Of a DNA stretch of 64,000 bases, positions 1 to 8,383 are shown piece after piece; position 1 is the stretch's first letter, and the number at the start of each line of letters is the position of its first letter. The notes under the pieces are model-generated. The model did not search any database. It was not told the DNA's origin and saw only the letters and a list, made by a program, of their open reading frames with translations. The stretch covers positions 11,260,902 through 11,324,901 of the forward strand of contig NC_087076.1 of the NCBI RefSeq assembly GCF_026151205.1, read 5' to 3'. Origin of the DNA: Bolinopsis microptera (lineage: Eukaryota; Ctenophora; Tentaculata; Lobata; Bolinopsidae). A program made the position numbers and the translations under genes.

Positions 1-53
1 TGACATACAAGAAAGGAAATGCTCGTGGCTATTTCTGAATGCTGTAGAATTAG
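1..53 (+). CDS. FDPS: Farnesyl diphosphate synthase, penultimate exon (partial)
   Basis: Reading from base 2, the window opens in coding sequence D-I-Q-E-R-K-C-S-W-L-F-L-N-A-V-E-L and meets a consensus donor (GTAAGT) at 54-59, leaving a phase-1 split codon. D-I-Q-x-x-K-C-S-W-L is a well known conserved stretch of animal farnesyl diphosphate synthases, just before the final C-terminal segment. The enzyme condenses IPP with DMAPP and GPP to make FPP in the mevalonate/isoprenoid pathway. The rest of the gene lies to the left of the window. The exon joins in frame to the next coding block at 513, which supports the call. Confidence 0.85.
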
Positions 54-512
54 GTAAGTTTTTTTGGTTGGTAAATGTGAACACATTGTTTGGCTTGTTG
101 TTTGGCTCATTAAAATTCCCAGACAGCTTGATTTTCGGCCTGTCTAAATGGAACAATTTAGTCGAGAATCCCTTTTTTGACAGTTACCTACAGTATTTTT
201 TGTAGCGCGCCAAATTCTTTCTTTTAGCACTTATGCGCTCTGTGGTCAATTAACTCGAGCGCGCAATTCAATTATGAAGTGCGAGCGCCGAATTCAACTT
301 CGATGATCGAGTTAAAAACTTTTTAGGGCACACTTTGCATGAGCCCTATCATAAGTGATGATTCAGGTTGCAGGTAGTATGCATGGTTAATAGCTACCCG
401 CGAAAACATTCATTCTAACTGTACGAAGCACAATATCTGTCAGGAGCTGCTCAATAAATATATTTCAAATGCAATTATCTCCGGTATGACCATGACATGT
501 TTTATCTTTCAG
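54..512 (+). other. FDPS last intron
   Basis: This 459-bp intron runs from GTAAGT to TTTCAG. It contains a CpG-bearing patch around 200-295 with repeated GCGCGC/GAGCGC motifs, similar in flavour to GCGCGC patches elsewhere in the window. No reading frame of note is visible. Confidence 0.8.
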
Positions 513-742
513 CGACAGAAGAAGACAAAGAAGAGTTGTTCCGGAGCTATGGCAAAGAAGATGAAGAGAGTGTCAGCATAGTTAAACTTCTTTACCTCAA
601 ATATGGACTGAGGAGAAAGTACCTAGAGTACAGTGCTACAACTTATGCTTCTATTTGCTCCGATATAGACAATAATAAGTCTGGACTGCCTGTGCAAATC
701 TTTCAAGATTTTCTTGATAAAATACACAAGCGCAGCAAATGA
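513..742 (+). CDS. FDPS: Farnesyl diphosphate synthase, last coding exon
   Basis: A pyrimidine-rich acceptor (TTTTATCTTTCAG) ends at 512. The phase-1 G from the previous exon completes an Ala codon and the frame then stays open to TGA at 740-742. The segment reads A-T-E-E-D-K-E-E-L, then S-Y-G-K-E-D, V-K-x-L-Y, and ends in F-L-D-K-I-H-K-R-S-K. This matches the layout of the C-terminus of animal FPP synthases, which finish with a short basic tail of the K-I-Y-K-R-R-K type. The ATG at 497 is intronic and is not the start. About 76 residues are encoded here. The catalytic aspartate-rich motifs lie in exons outside the window. Confidence 0.88.
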
Positions 743-1299
743 TTACGTCTATTGCTCTTTCTTGCTTAAAATTATCTTGCCCTAAATTTATAAGTGTCTT
801 AGTTTTTAAGGGTTTAATTAATTTTTGGGAATTTGCTTTCTATTTTGTTTGTTTTCAATTCCGTTTGATATATATTTTAGCTACGATTATATGTTTTACC
901 TACAGCTTTCATTGAAACTGAATTAACTGTCTGAATTAACTTCTGATTTGATATTGATTTCTTGAAATTTCCTTAGAGAATGTTATTTTCATTTTAATCA
1001 TTCGCATATGTTTGCATAGTGCTTCATCAATCATCACCTATGATTTCAACGCATAAGATTTCAATGCATTTTACTAAATCGGGATTGTTCACGTTAATGA
1101 CAGCATTAGCTCAGTGATAGGGTTGGTTGATAAAAAATAGTGGGGAGGTTGTCCCACGTCACGAGACTTAAAAGAAGTAGTCACGTGGGCAATCGGAACA
1201 TTAGAACATTTGAATTAAATTTGAAACATTACAGAATGCAGAAATGTTGTACAAATCGCTCGAACACACACACTCGGATGTCAGCTGTATTATTTTCTG
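743..1299. other. FDPS 3' flank, no gene seen
   Basis: AT-rich sequence after the FDPS stop, presumably 3'UTR followed by intergenic DNA. A tRNA A-box-like string occurs at 1106-1120 but no matching B box follows, so no tRNA or SINE is called. Confidence 0.6.
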
Positions 1300-1343
1300 A
1301 CGCGTACCGTGACGTAGATTAACCAGCCCTGAGCTCGTATCAA
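1300..1343. repeat. 44-bp direct repeat, left copy (probable target-site duplication)
   Basis: These 44 bases, starting ACGCGTACCGTGACG and ending GAGCTCGTATCAA, recur without a mismatch at 7018-7061. Identity stops at both edges. The two copies bracket the R2-like retrotransposon exactly, so they look like a long target-site duplication. Restriction-like-endonuclease LINEs are known to leave duplications of very variable length. Confidence 0.7.
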
Positions 1344-2035
1344 AGTTGAGACACAGTTAATAAACTGCGGAGTGACTAAAATGCTATACAGCAAAAACAG
1401 AACTCTCCAACCAAACACTCCACCTACTGCTCTACTGATCCTAACCACCCTAACAACTCTCTAGCTCTCTCTTCACCCTCATTCCCTCACTCCTCTTGGT
1501 GCACAAAACCATTCTAACCTATGTATGTCCCCCCTACGGGTTCCACAAGCCCAACGGTACATAGTTAGACGAAAAACAGAGAAGCCTTGATTGCCAGATC
1601 AAGGACTGCATCAGTAGCAGCGAAATACGGATATACCTTCTCCCTTACAGTCAGTGAGCTGACAACTATCTGACTGTGTCTTTTAGGCCTTGCCACACCA
1701 CCTTCGCTATTGCATCCGCTCGCCCGTATTCACTGACACATGCCACACCTGGATTTAGTATGAAGATGTACGCATATTCACCCAAGATGCGGAGATGCCT
1801 CAGTTTAGCGAGTTGAGATACAACAGCAAAACTCACAGGAGCATGGATCAGAATCATCAGTTACCAACCTGACACCGTTTCGGGGCTTTAATCGCAATAC
1901 GGTTTCCTGTCAGGCGCCCCAGCAGTCCACCCTTGAACCACCATCTGATCCGAGAGTCACTTGAGGAGACCCGTTAGAGCTCGCAATTGGCGACGAGATA
2001 ACGTTTATGGTACCTCTAGATGTTATAGTGAACTC

Positions 2036-2327
2036 TCAAGCTCCAACCTTCCTGAACTCCCACTCCCTCTTTCTCGATAACAAGTAAATCCATCTGGAAC
2101 AGTGGGCTGCCTCTTTCCCGCTGTCCCGTACCAGCTTCTTCAGCTCTCTTCCCCTAAAACCAATCCTCCTCGCAGCTCTCTCCAAACTCTGCGCAACCAC
2201 TCCCCTAGCTCCAACTTCGACTGCGGCATTATAACAGCACCAACCTTTCGCCTGAATCACAGCCTGCAGACCGCTGTATCGGTCGAGCTTGTACTCGTGC
2301 GATTCAGCGATCCGCTCTTCAGATGGT
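2036..2327 (-). pseudogene. R2-type ORF, C-terminal part beyond the inserted LINE
   Basis: This continues the frame of the R2-like protein after the LINE insertion. It reads E-E-R-I-A-E-S-H-E-Y-K and then the conserved V-E-V-G-A-R-G-V-V-A-Q-S-L motif and R-W-I-Y-L, ending at a stop at 2036-2038. This motif is typical of the end of R2-group ORFs (V-E-V-G-C-R-G-F ... S-L). The frame joins 5155-7017 in phase once one copy of AGATGGT is removed. Confidence 0.8.
2321..2327. repeat. 7-bp target-site duplication (AGATGGT), left copy
   Basis: AGATGGT occurs here and at 5148-5154, on either side of the + strand LINE. The ATG inside it (2323) accidentally supplies a start codon to the truncated LINE ORF. 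Confidence 0.85.
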
Positions 2328-4977
2328 TAAACTAAAACCCAATCGGGTAAACAAACCACCTTGTTATATCAGAATTATAAATTGTTACAGTCCTACTAAT
2401 CCTAAATCAGTCCAGAACCCTCAACTAGCTGATCAATTTTATGGTGAGCTTCTTGAGGCTATCAGTGTTCCTGCTCGATTTGAAGTATGGATGTTAGGTG
2501 ACTTCAATGCCAAGTTAGGCAAGCGTTCACTTGTTGATGAAGAAAATGGTTTACAGCAGCACATAGGTAGGCATGGTGTTGGTAGAAGGAACGAGAATGG
2601 AGAGAGATTGTTACATTTTCTGGCAGCAAATGGCTTATTTGCTACCAATACTTCATTCTCCCACAGCAGCAGGCATATAACTACACGCACTGGATGGATA
2701 AGAGACCAATCCACCCGAAAGAGTAAACCATACTTCTCACAGATAGACTATATACTTTGCAAGTCCAGGAGCAAAGCACTACTGACTGATGCAAGGTCAT
2801 ATGCGGGAACTAAGCACCGCAGTGACCACAAGCTTGTAGTTGCAAAAGCAGATTTTTCCCTGCGTTATAGTTTCTACAGGAAGAAGAGGACTACTCAGAA
2901 GGCATTCAACACAACCACTCTTGTAGGTAGCATTGCAGCGCAACAACAGTTTAAATCTGCACTTACTGTTAATATCAACCAACTTGTATCTGAACCTGAC
3001 TATTCTTCTAATGATACTTGTCAACAGTTCGGAAAACTATTTAAAAGTGTTGAGACTGCTGCCATCTCCACTGTGGGTCTACGCGAGCCACAGCGAAAGA
3101 GACACCACTCTTCTGATAGTGAAGTTGTTGAAATGTCAGAGGAAAGAAAACGATTGCTACAACTTCTGAATAATAATGAATACAGAGACAGAAAGGACTT
3201 GAGATCAAAAATTAACAAACTCTCAAATGACATTAAGAAGCGACTGAATACTCTCAGAATAGAAGTTGCAAACAGTCTTGCAGACTCTATCAATAATACA
3301 GACGACGGCCGTAAAATGTTTGAAGCTGTCCGGCAACTATCAGGTAACAAGAAATCAGACTCCATCTCTGTTTTTAATGACAAGAATCAACTGGTAGATA
3401 ATGAGAGTGACAAAGCTGACATTATACGCAACTATTTTGAGCAACACTACACAGGACCAGACAGTGAACCTCCACTTGAGCCGTTTGTTGGCAGTCCTCA
3501 GCCACTAAACAATCCCATAACATCCTTTGAAGTGGAACAAGCTGCCAAAAAGCTAAGAAATGGTAAGGCTGTTGGTCCTGATGGTATACCAAACGAATTC
3601 CTTAAACACTCCCCACCTATTTTCTATTCTACATTTGCACAGCTGACCAATCAATCTTTTGAACGTCATGAACATGTACCTTCATTCACTGAAGGATTCC
3701 TTACCCCACTGCAAAAACCTGGTAAGCCACGTGGACCTTTAAAAAGTTTGCGCCCTCTTTGTCTTTTAAACGGCACCAGGAAGATATTGTCCATGATAGT
3801 CCTTAGACGCATTCAAAGACAAGTTTCTCAGTACACTGGACCTTGGCAAAATGCCTACAAGCCTGGCCATAGCTGTGCAAATATTGTTTGGACACAACGG
3901 ATCCTAGTTTCAGTTGTAAAGGAGAAACGCTGGTCTCTACACAAAATGGGTATTGATATGTCATCTGCATTCGACACCATTAAGAGATCAGTTTTGCTAG
4001 AACTTCTTGCTGATGCTGGTTGTAGTGAAGACGACATCCGACTGGTAAGGTACCTACTCTCATGTACCAAACTGAAGATTAAAGTGAGGTCTACCGTATC
4101 AGGGGAGTTCATTGTCACGATAGGTGCGTTCCAAGGTGATAGTTTGTCTGGAAACCTTTTCACCCTGTATTTGGCTGGCGCACTTTACCACCTTCGTGCC
4201 TTTATGTCTTATCTAAGACCCAACCCTCCGTTTGCTGAAAACCTGCTACCTCTTGAGTGGGAGTACGCAGACGACGCAGACTTCACAGACGAGGATAAAA
4301 AGAATTTGGAGTCCATGTTACCAATATGCAAGGAGATATTGGAGGAGTGGAATCTTTTTGTCAACGAATCAAAAACAGAGTTCACACATATCTATCTGGC
4401 CGAGAAGAACGAAGTTGATGACAAAGGAGAGCCACTTCGAGGAAGAGAGCCCTGGAGATCATCTATCTCACTTGGTTCCAAATTGTGCAGCAACGAGGAC
4501 ATAAAAAGACGATGTATTCTGGCAAATCTTGCTTTCCAAACCTACAAGAAAGTTTGGGAACAAGGTAAACGCATACCTCTTAAGACCAGACTTAAGATCT
4601 ACGAAGCCCAGGTGGTCTCCGTCTTAATGTATAATTGTAGCTGCTGGGCAGCTTCAAAGCAGCTACTGAGTAAACTGGATATTTGCCACAGAAAGCATCT
4701 GAGGCAAATCATCAGAATGACTTACCCTAATATAATCAAAAACGACACCCTTTACAAGAGATGTGAAGTGGTTCCACTCAGCGAGCGTGTTGCATGTGCA
4801 CGATGGAGGATGCTCGGACATGTCCTTCGCAGTGATAACAACTCACCTGCACAGCTTGCATTACACTTTGCAGTAGAGAGTCAGAGTACTAAAAAGGGTA
4901 GAGTAGGTAGACACCAGTCGAACTTGCTTAAGACTATTAAATTTGATTTAGGTAGCAGGAACATTCCATTATTGTAA
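2323..4977 (+). CDS. LINE endonuclease/reverse transcriptase polyprotein (N-terminally truncated)
   Basis: An 884-codon open frame. Residues about 15-175 are the second half of an AP-type endonuclease, with I-N-C-Y-S-P-T-N near 20, L-G-D-F-N-A near 58 and S-D-H-K-L-V near 166. The reverse transcriptase follows, with G-P-D-G-I-P near 423, I-D-M-S-S-A-F-D near 545, F-Q-G-D-S-L-S-G near 604 and the Y-A-D-D catalytic box near 648. A C-terminal segment includes Y-E-A-Q-V-V-S-V-L-M-Y and R-W-R-M-L-G-H-V-L-R, typical of RTE-like proteins. The product nicks target DNA and reverse-transcribes its own RNA. The first Met comes from the target duplication and is not native. A gag-like ORF1 is not seen. 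Confidence 0.88.
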   Translation: MVKLKPNRVNKPPCYIRIINCYSPTNPKSVQNPQLADQFYGELLEAISVPARFEVWMLGDFNAKLGKRSLVDEENGLQQHIGRHGVGRRNENGERLLHFLAANGLFATNTSFSHSSRHITTRTGWIRDQSTRKSKPYFSQIDYILCKSRSKALLTDARSYAGTKHRSDHKLVVAKADFSLRYSFYRKKRTTQKAFNTTTLVGSIAAQQQFKSALTVNINQLVSEPDYSSNDTCQQFGKLFKSVETAAISTVGLREPQRKRHHSSDSEVVEMSEERKRLLQLLNNNEYRDRKDLRSKINKLSNDIKKRLNTLRIEVANSLADSINNTDDGRKMFEAVRQLSGNKKSDSISVFNDKNQLVDNESDKADIIRNYFEQHYTGPDSEPPLEPFVGSPQPLNNPITSFEVEQAAKKLRNGKAVGPDGIPNEFLKHSPPIFYSTFAQLTNQSFERHEHVPSFTEGFLTPLQKPGKPRGPLKSLRPLCLLNGTRKILSMIVLRRIQRQVSQYTGPWQNAYKPGHSCANIVWTQRILVSVVKEKRWSLHKMGIDMSSAFDTIKRSVLLELLADAGCSEDDIRLVRYLLSCTKLKIKVRSTVSGEFIVTIGAFQGDSLSGNLFTLYLAGALYHLRAFMSYLRPNPPFAENLLPLEWEYADDADFTDEDKKNLESMLPICKEILEEWNLFVNESKTEFTHIYLAEKNEVDDKGEPLRGREPWRSSISLGSKLCSNEDIKRRCILANLAFQTYKKVWEQGKRIPLKTRLKIYEAQVVSVLMYNCSCWAASKQLLSKLDICHRKHLRQIIRMTYPNIIKNDTLYKRCEVVPLSERVACARWRMLGHVLRSDNNSPAQLALHFAVESQSTKKGRVGRHQSNLLKTIKFDLGSRNIPLL

Positions 4978-5147
4978 ATACAGACGATTTGTACAATTTA
5001 AGACTTTTAGCCTCTGATAGAGCGGGATGGAAGAAGTTGTTATAGCTTGTGTATCAGTTTTTATTTTTTTTCTGGCTACTTATCAGATCTTTAAGATGTT
5101 CATTTATGTTCTATTTTTGATTTGAATAAAGTTATATAATAATAATA
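2328..5147 (+). mobile_element. 5'-truncated APE-type LINE inserted into the R2-like element
   Basis: A non-LTR retrotransposon lies between two AGATGGT copies (2321-2327 and 5148-5154) and ends in a short AATAATAATAA tail. The 5' end falls in the middle of the endonuclease domain, a standard 5' truncation. The protein has an APE-type endonuclease, a reverse transcriptase and a C-terminal region of the type seen in RTE-like and related clades. Its single long ORF is uninterrupted, so the insertion is probably young and is younger than its R2-like host. Confidence 0.9.
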
Positions 5148-5154
5148 AGATGGT
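5148..5154. repeat. 7-bp target-site duplication (AGATGGT), right copy
   Basis: Second copy of the duplication made by the LINE at 2328-5147. It directly follows the AAT-rich 3' tail. Confidence 0.85.
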
Positions 5155-7017
5155 ACTGTTAGCTCCCACCAAATAACTGTCTTTGCCGACCTTGAGAATA
5201 TCACAAGGTCCGGCCTCAGCCGTGTTTCCACAATCTCACTGGGAAACTTAAGCTGCCCCTCAAGGTCTGACAGCACTATCCAATCCCGATACCCACTCAG
5301 GATCCCAAAACCACGACTCTCCTTCCGGTCGTCTGTACCTGCTTTTCTTTTCCCAGCAGGAACAAAATCAATGAACTGCCTTCCATCGCCGGCCTTGTTC
5401 TTATAAGTGTTCACTCGGCGATCACAATGGAAGACAACCTGTTCAGAGATCTGCTTCAGAACCTTGTCGTGCCGCCATCTATATCTTCCTTGACTAAGGG
5501 CCACCTTACACCCAGCCAAAATGTGCTGAATGGTGCCCATCCTCTCCTCACATAACTTGTACTTCCCATCCTCATCTTCACTCCACTTGGAAACCATAGA
5601 GGGGGTTAAGAGGGTGCCGTACACAGCACTTAGCATGAACCCAATAAGTGAGTCACCATACTTAAAAAGTGTATGCCAGCTCAAATCTGTCTTCATTACG
5701 AGCTCTTTCCACTCACCCCACCTGCTCTGCATCTCCAGAGAACCTACTTGCACCTCCCTCTCTCTTTCAATGTTCTCCTTCACTCTCAGCATAACCTCCC
5801 TCTCTCTTTCCCGCTCATCCATCCTCTCCCAAGGTTTTTTCCAGTCACCAAAACCGATGCCAACTCTTTTTTGAGGTTGCACCATCCCTCGCACCGATTC
5901 ACAGACCAAATCTCTTCTGGCCTCTTCCAGTTCTGTCTCAGGCCTCCAAACTCTACCAGAACGAACTTGGGGCTGGACTGCTTTAATCAGGTCATCCTTA
6001 GATGTCTGATAGGATTGCAACAGTCGACACTTCTCTATCTTCCATGTATCTGTCAAAATGCTCACCGGTAAGGCCACACTGGATGATTGACTAAACAGAC
6101 AAAGACCACTCAGAGTGTGCCCCACCCCTAACCACTTCCTGAGGAAACTATTGGTATTCTGTTCCCATCTGGTAACTGTTGTGATCGGAATATCATAGAT
6201 GGCAAGAGGCCACTTCAGTTTTGGAAGGACCATGTACTGATATCCCCAGCACTTCTGGAGTCCAGTAAGGGAACTTTCATAGAGTCTCCGAAGAAAAGTG
6301 TTAAGGTCGACCTTGGTTGAGTCGATGACTGATTTGTCATTTCCTTCCACTCTTATCCATCTCCCAAGGAATTTTATCGGCTTCTCTGACACATTCGGAA
6401 TCACCTCACCACCCAACTGCAAACACAACTCTTCTCTCTCCACCTCCTCCTCTCCTACCACTACCTCCTCAACCCACCTCACAGCCACTCCCTTCTTCAA
6501 CACCAGTGCTCTGGACTTGGAGGACTTTAACTTAAATCTGGACCAGTCCACGTACTTCTGAAACACATTGAGTAACGTTTGCATATCCTCTGCACGTGCG
6601 GTCGTCAGACAGCTATCGTCCATAAACAGCTTCAGAGTTGGTATCGGTGTGTCATCCTTGATGTACTCAATGCTTTTCGGAACCTTAGACTTTAGGTGTT
6701 CATGCCCAAGGTTCATGCACAAGACAAACAAGATGACTGATATCACACACCTGCACCCCATGAAGATTCCTATCTCAAACTGCTGCCAGTCTGATGTCAC
6801 CGTTCTTGAGGAGAACCTTCCGAATACCCCGGAGAAGTACCGTAGGATAATATTGATAACCTTCTCGGGGACGTTGTAAGCGTTAGCCAGGTCAAGCCAT
6901 ACCACACTCAGATCCTTCTTCTTGACCTTTGCCTCCTTCAGTACCTCCCACATGGCACCAAAATGCTCCGTGCACCCACGGACGCCTGGCACACCACCCT
7001 TCTGTATAGAGAGGTCT
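5155..7017 (-). pseudogene. R2-type reverse transcriptase/endonuclease ORF, first part
   Basis: An open frame of about 620 codons with no true start. It enters at G-G-V-P-G-V, contains the RT block V-V-W-L-D-L-A-N-A-Y, the G-C-x-x-V-I-S-V-I-L-F-V-L block, and the F-M-D-D catalytic box (the Y/F-x-D-D motif). Further on there is a C-E-E-R-M-G-T-I-Q-H-I-L-A-G-C zinc-binding-like segment and the R-P-D-L-V-I ... W-W-E-L-T residues of a PD-(D/E)xK restriction-like endonuclease. Downstream of 5155 the apparent reading frame continues for a few residues into the tail of the inserted LINE (polymeric Tyr codons from the AAT tail). Bases above 7017 belong to the flanking direct repeat, so the apparent N-terminus there is not part of the protein. 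Confidence 0.82.
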
Positions 7018-7061
7018 ACGCGTACCGTGACGTAGATTAACCAGCCCTGAGCTCGTATCAA
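7018..7061. repeat. 44-bp direct repeat, right copy
   Basis: Exact copy of 1300-1343. It sits at the truncated 5' end of the R2-like element. Confidence 0.7.
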
Positions 7062-8212
7062 TGTCAAGTGTCAAAACAATATGGCTAAAGTCTCCACTGG
7101 GGTGCTAAAGGTCGAATTAGTTGATATTCACACTCCTTTTAAGGCTGATTACATCGGACCACTAATATAATACGTTAGCAGAAAATTCGCAAAAGAAGTA
7201 GCTTACAAGTACAACTACGTTTGAAACTTGGCAATCTGTTGACGGGCTCGTGACACTAACACACGCGACGGTCGCCAAAGTATGGTCTACTAGACGAAGT
7301 TGCCAGACTTACTGCCAATTTAATATCACGTGACATACTGGCATACACTTAAACTCGAGCGCACGTCAAAAACGACCAAAACATATGGCATCAGACCCAC
7401 TGTATCATGTGCGTTACGTGCAATGTCCGCCGTTAAATTACCTAAATGCCAGTACGTACGTTCGTCTGACGCTTGACGTTGCGACCTCAACTATTTTCGG
7501 AGGCTCAAGAGGGGACACTGGACACGTGTGTCTGGTGTCAGGCCAGGCAAGTACATTTTATGTGAATTATCTCATACTGTTCTAAAAACTCGTTCAAAGG
7601 TTTGATCCTTTTAACGACAGGCATGAAGTAAAATATCGGTTTGGTTAATAAACTTTGAGAATATCAATAGATTTTCATCAGCCTTGGCATTAGACTCAAA
7701 ATTAGACTCAAAATATATTTATCTAGAGTTAAACGACTCAAAAGCGGTCAAGCCTAATAATTTAATAAAAAGAGTTTCCATCCATAGCCACGTAAAATCA
7801 AATAAAATAAAGCTTAATGCTTAAGCACGAACATTTTAAAAATCAACATAACATCTTTTGAAAGTTTCAAAATAATTCAATTCGATGTGACTGAAGGAGC
7901 AATTTTTGCGATTACGCTCTAAAATGACTCAATCGTAAATGAAAATAAAATGACGATGAAAATGTTTGGTACATGGCTTAACCAGCATAAAAACAGCCTC
8001 AAAGCGCAATTTCCCTATATCAATAAATCATCCATGCGTATGATATGTACAATATTGAAAAATATAATTTTAATCGAGAGTAAAAATGATAAATCTACGG
8101 TTGTCATAAAAACGTGATTTGCGAAACATTTAATTTCAAGGAGACATTTTGTAGCAAAAATTTTAAAAACAAATTTTCAAAATTCACTTAATTATGCACA
8201 AGTCATAAAAAT
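7062..8212. other. Flank between the R2-like insertion and the LASP stop codon
   Basis: AT-rich sequence without a convincing frame. The part nearest 8212 should include the LASP 3'UTR (- strand). The 66-codon frame at 7385-7585 has no recognisable features. Confidence 0.5.
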
Positions 8213-8383
8213 TCAAGATTGGGGTTCAACGTAGTTGCTTGGCATCATGCCAGTATGTCCCGTTCGAGAATTTGTTCCGACCATCCAACCTTCCGCAACA
8301 ATTTCCGCATTGATAATAATATCTCCCTCCTTGATCGTGACCTCGTCCTCATCGGCAGCGTCGTACTCATACACGGCAACAAA
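8213..8383 (-). CDS. LASP1: LASP exon 7 (SH3 domain and stop)
   Basis: Acceptor CGTTTTTTCAG. The exon encodes 56 residues: [13 protein letters not shown] at the RT loop, G-D-I-I-I-N, E-G-W-M-V-G at the n-Src/distal region with the peptide-binding Trp, G-M-M-P-S-N-Y-V-E for the ALYDY-partner/310-helix end, then P-Q-S and TGA at 8213-8215. It is closest in pattern to the SH3 of LASP1/nebulin, with A-A-D-E-D-E-V and T-G-x-T-G-M-x-P-x-N-Y-V-E shared. Confidence 0.94.
   Translation of the reverse strand, partial: FVAVYEYDAADEDEVTIKEGDIIINAEIVAEGWMVGTNSRTGHTGMMPSNYVEPQS

Larger units (their letters stand above)
1344..7017 (-). mobile_element. 5'-truncated R2-superfamily non-LTR retrotransposon, split by another LINE
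   Basis: Read on the - strand, this element runs from a truncated reverse transcriptase at 7017 through a restriction-like endonuclease to a stop at 2036, then a 3'UTR to 1344. It is interrupted by the + strand LINE at 2328-5147. Removing that insert and one 7-bp duplication restores a continuous frame, with the conserved W-W-E-L-T-V-P-S motif running straight into E-E-R-I. The element is bracketed by the 44-bp direct repeat (1300-1343, 7018-7061). The 5' end falls in the RT N-terminal region, as expected from incomplete target-primed reverse transcription. Clade within the R2 group (R2, R4, NeSL, Hero-like) is not resolved. Confidence 0.8.

Noticed and set aside
1106-1120. tRNA A-box-like string TTAGCTCAGTGATAG
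   Set aside because: No B box at the right distance and no cloverleaf, so neither a tRNA nor a SINE head is supported.
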